A DNA stretch of 24,552 nucleotides from Triparma columacea (lineage: Eukaryota; Sar; Bolidophyceae; Parmales; Triparmaceae): positions 18,685 through 43,236 of the forward strand of contig BRYA01000440.1 in assembly GCA_030267965.1 (NCBI GenBank), read 5' to 3'. Under the pieces are notes generated by a model. The model was not told the origin of the DNA. It searched no databases and saw only the letters and a list, made by a program, of their open reading frames with translations. A program made the translations under genes and the position numbers. Below, piece after piece: positions 18,971-24,552 of this stretch; the first letter of the stretch is position 1; each line of letters starts with the position of its first letter.

Positions 18971-19211
18971 AAAATGCGAGGCTATCATGCATATTTAGGA
19001 AAACAAGGGGCGATGAGAGGGGTCTCTTCGAAGAGACAGTGAGGTTCATTCATTACGTATCATAGTACACGAGGGATAGTGGCATTGCGTTTGGGAAGCA
19101 CCAAGGGTTACGCGCGCTCATAATTAAGCTAAGAAATTTTTATAACACGAATTTCAGTAATAATTCACAAACGTTAACGCAAGCCTGACTGCAGCATCCA
19201 CTCCAGCTTAT
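18971..19211. other. Convergent 3' spacer between LPMO and dynein light chain
   Basis: 241 bp between two stop codons, moderately AT-rich in 19100-19170. It has no coding potential or RNA gene that I can see, and presumably holds both polyadenylation regions. Confidence 0.5.
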
Positions 19212-19764
19212 TTATTCGTCGGACTGGAAGAGCAAAACGTACATTAGGGGGTTAAAGTCGATCTGGAAGTGCAGCACCGCCTTGGTTTTATGTGTGAGGC
19301 TGCATCCGAAGCATGATCCTACAATGGCCTGCCAGGTTCCCTGTTGTTGGAGTGGGGTGATACGATGCGGGCGATAGTTTGGGTGTCAGAGCGCGCGCGT
19401 GTGTCAACTCCAAACGATCCTCTCCCCCCCTCCTCTCTCCTTCTCTTCTCCTTCTCCCCCCCTCCCCTCACCCCCGACCTCTCCCCCAACTCCCCCCCCT
19501 CGCCAACCATCCCCCCGCGCTCAACTCTCCCGCGCCCGCGCCTTCGCCGACCACAACGAACCCCATACTCACCCCATATTTTGCGTCAAATTCCTTCTTC
19601 AGGGCTGTTGCTACATCCTTATCCGTTGTGTACGAGTTGAGCTGTGAGTCAACACAGCCAACAGCAAGGTTGTTCTGCTCGGTGTTCAGATCCGAGTAGA
19701 TGATCTTGTTCGTGCGGAGGGTCTCCTCAGAACCATCTGCGGCGGCATCAGAAGCATCAGGCAT
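19212..19764 (-). CDS. Dynein light chain, LC8/DNAL4 type
   Basis: Two exons, complement(19212..19340, 19573..19764), phase 0, give 106 residues, a normal size for the LC8-type family. KKEFDAKYG is joined by the splice (GGG|GTGAGT to ACAG|GGA) to GTWQAIVGSCFGCSLTHK, the signature of LC8 light chains (KKFDxKYxxxWHxIVGxxFGxxVTHE). The protein ends VLLFQSDE. The N-terminal 30 residues are acidic and unlike cytoplasmic DYNLL, which together with the neighbour favours an axonemal light chain such as DNAL4/LC10. That subtype is inference. The gene is divergent from the radial spoke head gene across 83 bp. Confidence 0.92.
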
Positions 19765-19847
19765 CTCAAAACCTCCCTTTTTTCAATTCCCAACCCCCTC
19801 GTTTGGACCTCATCTAACTTACATTCACAAAACAATAGGACAAAGTC
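19765..19847. promoter_or_regulatory. 83-bp bidirectional spacer between two flagellar genes
   Basis: It separates the start codons of the dynein light chain (-) and RSP4/6 (+) genes. It is so short that any core promoter elements must be shared or overlap the 5' UTRs. I see no perfect RFX X-box in it. Confidence 0.65.
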
Positions 19848-21589
19848 ATGTCTTTCGAAGAGGCAAAGCAGATTCTCCAGATGGAGGACAACGGTTCGAC
19901 CTTGTACGACCACTTGGCTAGTGTGAGTGCTTTCGCTGGGCGTTTTGGCCTTTCTGGCTTGGCCCCCCCCCCTGGGTCCTAACCGTCCGGGTTGTTGTGG
20001 CTCAATAACTCAGTCCCACATAGGATGATCGACTGTACTCATCTCCCTCCTTCTAACCCCCCCCATCTCTCCCCCCCCCTCCCCCCCTCTCCCCTCGCAG
20101 GTCCTCCTTAAGGTCATCACTGAGAAACCATCTGATGCCGTTACTTCCTTTGAGAACTTGTCTGTTGGTTGCAAGGAGGAGGTAAGACCGGAGGAGGACG
20201 GGATCGGGACTCCAACATCACGGTTGCGTCCACTTCGACGCCCATCGGCTCGAGGGTTAACCCAAATTCCATTTCAACTGCTCACACAACAACCTTTCTC
20301 GCCCGACCCTTGCATCTGCAGAAGGTTACCCTTCCCCCCGCCCCTGAGGATTCCTCTGCGGCTACAGGCCCCGTCCTCGACTGGGCCAGCTCCACTGCCG
20401 CTCTTTTTGTCAAGCCCGACGAGGCCCCCGATGGCGTCCCTGCCCCTGACCTCATGAAAGATGCCACACTCTACAAGTGGGCCGGTGTCTCCTTCGGCGA
20501 CACCGAGACTTACATGCTCAACCTCTCTCTCAAGAAGTTCTGCGAATCTCTCGACGGAGGCTACGAAGCCGTCAAGTTCTGGGGCAAGATTATTACCCGT
20601 GACGGTGACTACTTTGTTTGCTATGGCAAGACCCCCGAGGACCCCGAGGAGATGGACGCAACGAAGATGGAGGGCAAGGATGGAGGTGAGAATTGGACAG
20701 GAGAACGAACGGGGGCCTCTCTTTGCTCTCTAGTCAAGGCTGTGTACTAATCATCAATTCAACTTCAACCACCCCCCCCCTCAACGCTTGCACAGCCAAC
20801 AAATACACATACTTTGTCACAAAGTCTCCCTCCGCCCCTTGGGTGGCGCTCCCCAATGTGACAATGGCCCAGATTGTTACCGCTGGAAAGATCAGGAGGC
20901 TCCTGACCGGCGACCTCGAGGCCGCTGTCCCCTCCTTTCCCCCTTTCCCCGGGGTTGAGAAGAACCTCCTCAGGGCAATGATTGCCCAGATCACAGCCGA
21001 CACCGCCATCGCCCCCTCCGGAACCTTCGAGGCCGACGAGGACGGGGCCAACATCATCCCTGCCGCCAACGAGGACGGTGCCCCCGAGCCCAAGACCTGC
21101 GAGGAGCTCCTCGAGGCCGGAAACTGGCAGCACTACGAATTGAGGATCAACACGCTTGGACGGTGCACCGCGCTGCCCGAGCCCGAGGACGCCGAGGACT
21201 ACGAGCCACCCGAGGGCGACGGTCCTGCCGGGCTTCTCGAGTCCTGCGGAGATGAGGGGGAGGGTTACACCACCGGCTGGAGCTTCAGGCCCTGCCCTGG
21301 GGGGCAAGGGATGACCTCCACTAGCTGCGCCAAGGGGGTTAGCCTCGACTGGCCTGGGGCCTACGCCGTAGGGGGCGGGAACGACTTCGTTAACATTTAC
21401 GTCGGTAACGGCCTTAAGTACGCCGAGAGCACCTACACCCCTCCTCTGCCCTCGGCCATCATCGGGGAGTGGAGCGTCCCCGAGGAGGAAGCCGACGCGG
21501 AGGTCGAGCCTGGAACCTTCCCCATCGAGGCCAAGGACGTGACCACCGACCCTACCCCCCCTGCCGAAGAGGGCGAGGAGGACGAGTAG
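19848..21589 (+). CDS. Radial spoke head protein, RSP4/RSP6 family
   Basis: Four exons, join(19848..19922, 20101..20181, 20322..20685, 20796..21589), give 437 residues. The join restores every frame (phases 0, 0 and 1; the last splits an Ala codon). Exon 1 encodes MSFEEAKQILQMED and TLYDHLAS. Exon 3 has LFVKPDE and the EAVKFWGKIITRDGDYFVCYG segment. Exon 4 has ANKYTYFVTKSPSAPWVALP, the family hallmark, then AQIVTAGKIRRLLTGDLEA, FPPFPGVEKNLLRAMIAQI and acidic stretches. It ends with WPGAYAVGGGNDFVNIYVGN and GLKY. RSP4/6 form the head of axonemal radial spokes that contact the central pair, so the organism should make motile 9+2 flagella. Length is near the low end for the family. Confidence 0.93.
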
Positions 21590-21689
21590 GAAGGGAGCGT
21601 TGCGTTGCAGTGAGTTGAGAAAGGCGAGGTTTGTCTTGGGGGGAGGTTTGTACTACTGTCACTAACAAAATGATGGTTATTCTAGAAAT

Positions 21690-23713
21690 TTAAAACAGCT
21701 TGATTCGCTTTGTCTTATTTTCCTCTTCGGCACCGGCACTTCCTTGTTCTTCTTCTCCTTTCCGATCATCATTATCGCCCCCCTTCTCTCCCTGCATTGA
21801 GCGAAGCGAAAAGTTTCGTTAGAGCACAGAATGTTGCGAGGGAAGCGAGTCTCAAGAAATTTGCGGTGCCAGGTACCTCAACATTCGGAGCTTCGCTCCT
21901 TTTGCTTGCTTTGATTTTACCCCAGTCGCTGTAAATTCTCACCTTCTCCTCCTCGTAATGCAGCGCCTTCAGCGCCGCCTTCTTAAGTATCAGCAGCGTC
22001 CTCTTCTCCTCTAGCCTAACTGTAACCGCGCACCGGAGCCTCTGCGGGGAGTTGGGGGAGGAGAGCAGCTGCGGGGGTATAGCAAAAAAGGGTTGGGAAA
22101 TTTAGGACGGGTATTTGTTAGGGGGAGCGTGGGCGGCAGGAATGTTTAGGAGCAACTGATCGAAGTGATGCGGCGCTCACCTCTTCGTCCTCCTTTATAT
22201 TGGTCGGATACGTTAGGTTGAGGTCCTCAGATAACTTTAGGAGAGCTAGGGATACCAGGCACCCAAGGTACTGTTGTGGGGGTGGGGGGGAAGGGGGGGG
22301 GCAGAGAAGGTGGTTAGGGATCGAGAAGTGTACGTGGTAGGAGTGGGGCCGCCAGTAGCATGCTTCCTTCGTCTTCCTTCGCTGTCCCTTACCTGCTCCT
22401 CCATGACGACGCTTGCGTCAAGTAAAGCTGGGCTCTCATCGTTCTCGAACAGGTCCTTGAAGCCCTCCAAGCTCAGCATCATTATAACACACGCCGTAAC
22501 GAGCTCGTCCGACAGGGGGTTCTCCATCCGGACGGTAACCTCCTGCGGAATCAGGGACGTTGAAAGGAGGTACTTTGCCTTGTCTTCCCACCCTTTCTCA
22601 GCATCCCAAGTTTCCGCCTCGTCGTCCTCGTATTCCGCCCCTTCCCCTTCACCCTCCCCCCCAAGCTTCAGGATCTCCGGTGCTTCCTGGGCCGCCCTCT
22701 TGCAAGCCTTTAAGATGTCTTCCTTCCCCACCCTCTTTGGCGTGCATATCTCAGGCTGCTCGTCTACGAAACCGTAAGTCCTCAGCAGCTCGTCGTTGCT
22801 CCCGGCGTTAACGTAAGCGTGCAGGACCTCAGAGCCCGCCCTCATGTCCCGAGTGGCGTCCATGTAGAAGCACCCGGACGAGGCGTCGCGCTGGAGGACG
22901 GTGGTTTGGAGGTTGGGGGAGGAGGAGTGGTTAAGCATGTCGACAAGCGGGATCATGAAAGGGCCGGTAGTGGAGGCGGAGCCGGGGGAATTGGGGGACG
23001 CGGAGGGATCGCTGTAGTTGAAACCCCGGGTAACGACGGCCTTTGAAGCCGTCGTGAAGAGCTCAAATGTGAGGAGCTTCCTTTCCTCCTCTGTGATTAC
23101 AGCGTCCTTCAAGAGACCCTCCAGGATGGGCTCAACGTTGGTCTTCCACCCCTTTTCGAAGTTACCGTTCGCCCTATCCTCCTCAACGGCAGAGTGCAAA
23201 TCCGTACCCTTGAGCTCTGCGATCTCCGCATCTGTCCAATCCATTATCGTGGAATACTCCAAAGGCAGGGATTCCAAGTACGCCTCCATCCCCACCCCCC
23301 ATTTCTTTCCTGCGAGGAGCGGGGTTGGGGTTGGGGTGGGGGACATGGGTGCTGTGAGATGGTTGCCCAACGCACATGCCAGTGGAAGTGCCCTTCTCAC
23401 CTTTTCCGCTCTTGAACTCAGCCATAACTAGCATCAAAGATATAGCCGTCTTGAGCCAGTCCGACATTCCCCCCTCCCCTTCAACCTTGTCATTTCCCTT
23501 TATAAAATGAGGCCCAATTGTGGCGTTTATTGGTACAGTAAGTATCCTTTCACCCTTCTTTATATCATTAACCGCGAAAATTCCCCTCTTCAACACGCTG
23601 CTTTCACCGGGGGAGGTAGGAGAGAGGATAGAAATGGATGGAGAGGCGTAACCAAGGGGTAACTGGTTCACATAGGATAGAAGAGGGTGTGAGGGTTGAG
23701 AGGATGAGCTCAT
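21690..23713 (-). CDS. SET-domain methyltransferase, Rubisco-LSMT/SETD3-SETD6 group
   Basis: Five exons, complement(21690..21791, 21943..22068, 22181..22270, 22393..23309, 23401..23713), give about 515 residues. SET motifs are GIFAVNDIKKGE near 44-55, LVDMLNHSSSPN (about 226-237, the NHxxxPN AdoMet/knot motif) and DELLRTYGFVD with the catalytic-site Tyr283. A Rubisco-LSMT-type substrate-binding domain follows (PQEVTVRMENPLSDELV; LLSSPNSPQRLRCAV; RLEEKRTLLILKKAALKAL). The tail is acidic then basic (KTKRIKLF). The only in-frame ATG at the 5' end is 23713. Exon 4 could instead start at 22041, dropping nine residues, but the longer form fits the family better. Such enzymes methylate Lys (or His, for SETD3) in diverse proteins; the target is unknown. 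Confidence 0.88.
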
Positions 23714-23930
23714 TCTGTTGATAACGAGGGATGCGTTTCGTATATCTAGCGTTTCAACGGAAGTGGAAAGAAATATTGAGCTCAAAAAGTAAGGGAGCAA
23801 ATCCTGGGGAGCAAACCTTGTTCTTCGAAGTTCCGGAGCTTGAGTCTGTTTCCCAATTAAATTTTAAGTTGCTCAGCCTTAAAATCCTCTCTCCCATAAT
23901 CCCCACTCCCATCCACCCCCAAATCCCTCC
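23714..23930. promoter_or_regulatory. Divergent spacer between SET and coiled-coil genes
   Basis: 217 bp between the two start codons; AT-richer than the flanking coding sequence. It must contain both promoters. No defined element is recognised. Confidence 0.5.
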
Positions 23931-24505
23931 ATGTTTCACACATCTCTCCCCCGTGAATTGGAGGATGTCTCAGACGCTTTATTATTATCTCCAAAAAATT
24001 CAAAGTCTTCAACCTCCCCCGATCCCTCTGCCTTGAACGCTCAGATCCGTCGCGTTGAATCCGCCCAAGCTGCCCTATCCCGATTAACGTCCTCCTCCCC
24101 CCCCTCACCTCCCGGTAAATCCGGCAAGGTAGTGACAGTGGTAGGTAAGAGGGGTAATGTCTTATCAGGTCACAGGATCGTAGACAATGCCATGGCTGCA
24201 AAGTACCCAGGTGCAAACTGGGAGGTTAAAAAGGCCAACTTCCACGACTACGAGGACCTAAAGAAGACACTCCACGACCTCAAGTCCTCCCGGCGTGCCC
24301 TGGTTGAGGAGGTTGGTAGTTTAAGGGTCCGTGAGAGGGATAGTAGGGAAGCGGTTGAGAGGTTGAAGGAGAAGCGTAGGTTCCTTGCGGACGCTAGACT
24401 TATGAAGGACTTTAAGGTCGACCTAGGTGTTGGGGAGGGGGGGAGAGACGGGTGGTTGAACGTTGAGGAAACACCGAAGAACGATCACGTTAGTAAACAG
24501 GTTAG
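23931..24505 (+). CDS. Unidentified coiled-coil protein, 5' part
   Basis: An ATG at 23931 opens about 191 codons (MFHTSLPRELEDVSDALL...). After a Ser/Pro-rich stretch comes a conserved-looking GKSGKVVTVVGKRGNVLSGH segment. A long charged helix follows (YEDLKKTLHDLKSSRRALVE, EAVERLKEKRRFLADARLM) with coiled-coil character. The frame meets a TGA at 24507-24509, but GTTAG|GTGAGA at 24505/24506 is a good donor followed by intron-like G-rich sequence. The gene therefore probably continues beyond the window. I do not recognise the family. Its position, divergent from the SET gene, gives no functional clue. Confidence 0.65.
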
Positions 24506-24509
24506 GTGA

Positions 24510-24552
24510 GAGGGTGGGGGGGGTGGGGGGAGGGGGAGGGGGGGGGGGGGGG
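24510..24552. repeat. G-rich homopolymer tract at the window end
   Basis: Almost pure G with isolated A/T, ending in a run of 14 G. It probably lies in the first intron of the coiled-coil gene. It could form G-quadruplexes and is a likely place for a contig to break. Confidence 0.7.

Noticed and set aside
20158..20457. Plus-strand 99-codon frame continuing RSP exon 2 sequence
   Set aside because: After KEE at 20181 it reads through a GTAAGA donor into intron; exon 3 in another frame carries the conserved protein.
23714..23800. N-terminal extension of the SET protein (LPYFLSSIF...) as a targeting peptide
   Set aside because: It begins with TTG, not ATG; the first in-frame ATG is at 23713.

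Overview
The window is nuclear DNA of a eukaryote with short spliceosomal introns (mostly GTGAGN donors, roughly 80-220 nt), compact spacing, GC-rich coding sequence and long C/G homopolymers. The gene set combines a glycoside hydrolase family 5 exo-beta-1,3-glucanase, a peroxisomal thiolase ending in SKL (PTS1), a class E (cAMP-receptor-like) GPCR fused to an inositol-phosphate 5-phosphatase, an AA15-type lytic polysaccharide monooxygenase, a radial spoke head protein and an LC8-type dynein light chain. This suggests a single-celled stramenopile that builds 9+2 flagella, for example a bolidophyte/parmalean relative of diatoms. That placement is inference; nothing in the window is a species marker.

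Layout, left to right. A 5' fragment of a papain-family cathepsin (-) is followed by a three-exon peroxisomal 3-ketoacyl-CoA thiolase (-) and an AT-rich intergenic island (about 2200-2660). From there to the end the genes alternate strictly -/+: GH5 glucanase (-), a permuted papain-like (C92/YiiX-like) secreted protein (+), a Ca-loop/YQAPQQ-repeat/Gly-Ala-tail protein (-), a 991-residue ankyrin protein (+), a histone cluster, GPCR-5-phosphatase (-), membrane-anchored LPMO (+), dynein light chain (-), radial spoke head RSP4/6 (+), SET-domain methyltransferase (-) and an unidentified coiled-coil protein (+, cut by the window end).

The histone cluster (about 10600-13100) is the most instructive region. 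A 662-N assembly gap ends exactly at the last four codons of histone H4. After it come divergent H2B (-) and H2A (+) genes whose conserved cores have been collapsed to NNNN and NN. Four copies of a roughly 65-bp element sit at the 3' ends. Each carries a 16-nt hairpin (6-bp stem, 4-nt loop) followed by ACCC and then a purine-rich AAACAAAGA-like tract, always in the sense orientation of a histone gene. They look like a histone mRNA 3'-end stem-loop, with two compensated base-pair changes in one copy. The copy on the left of the gap predicts another histone gene on the minus strand inside the gap.

Functional groupings: the dynein light chain and radial spoke head genes are divergent across 83 bp and probably share a promoter for flagellar expression. 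The other genes touch beta-glucan use, polysaccharide oxidation, fatty-acid beta-oxidation and phosphoinositide signalling, but nothing shows that they act together. Exon boundaries were placed by reading frame, GT-AG sites and family conservation, without transcript evidence.
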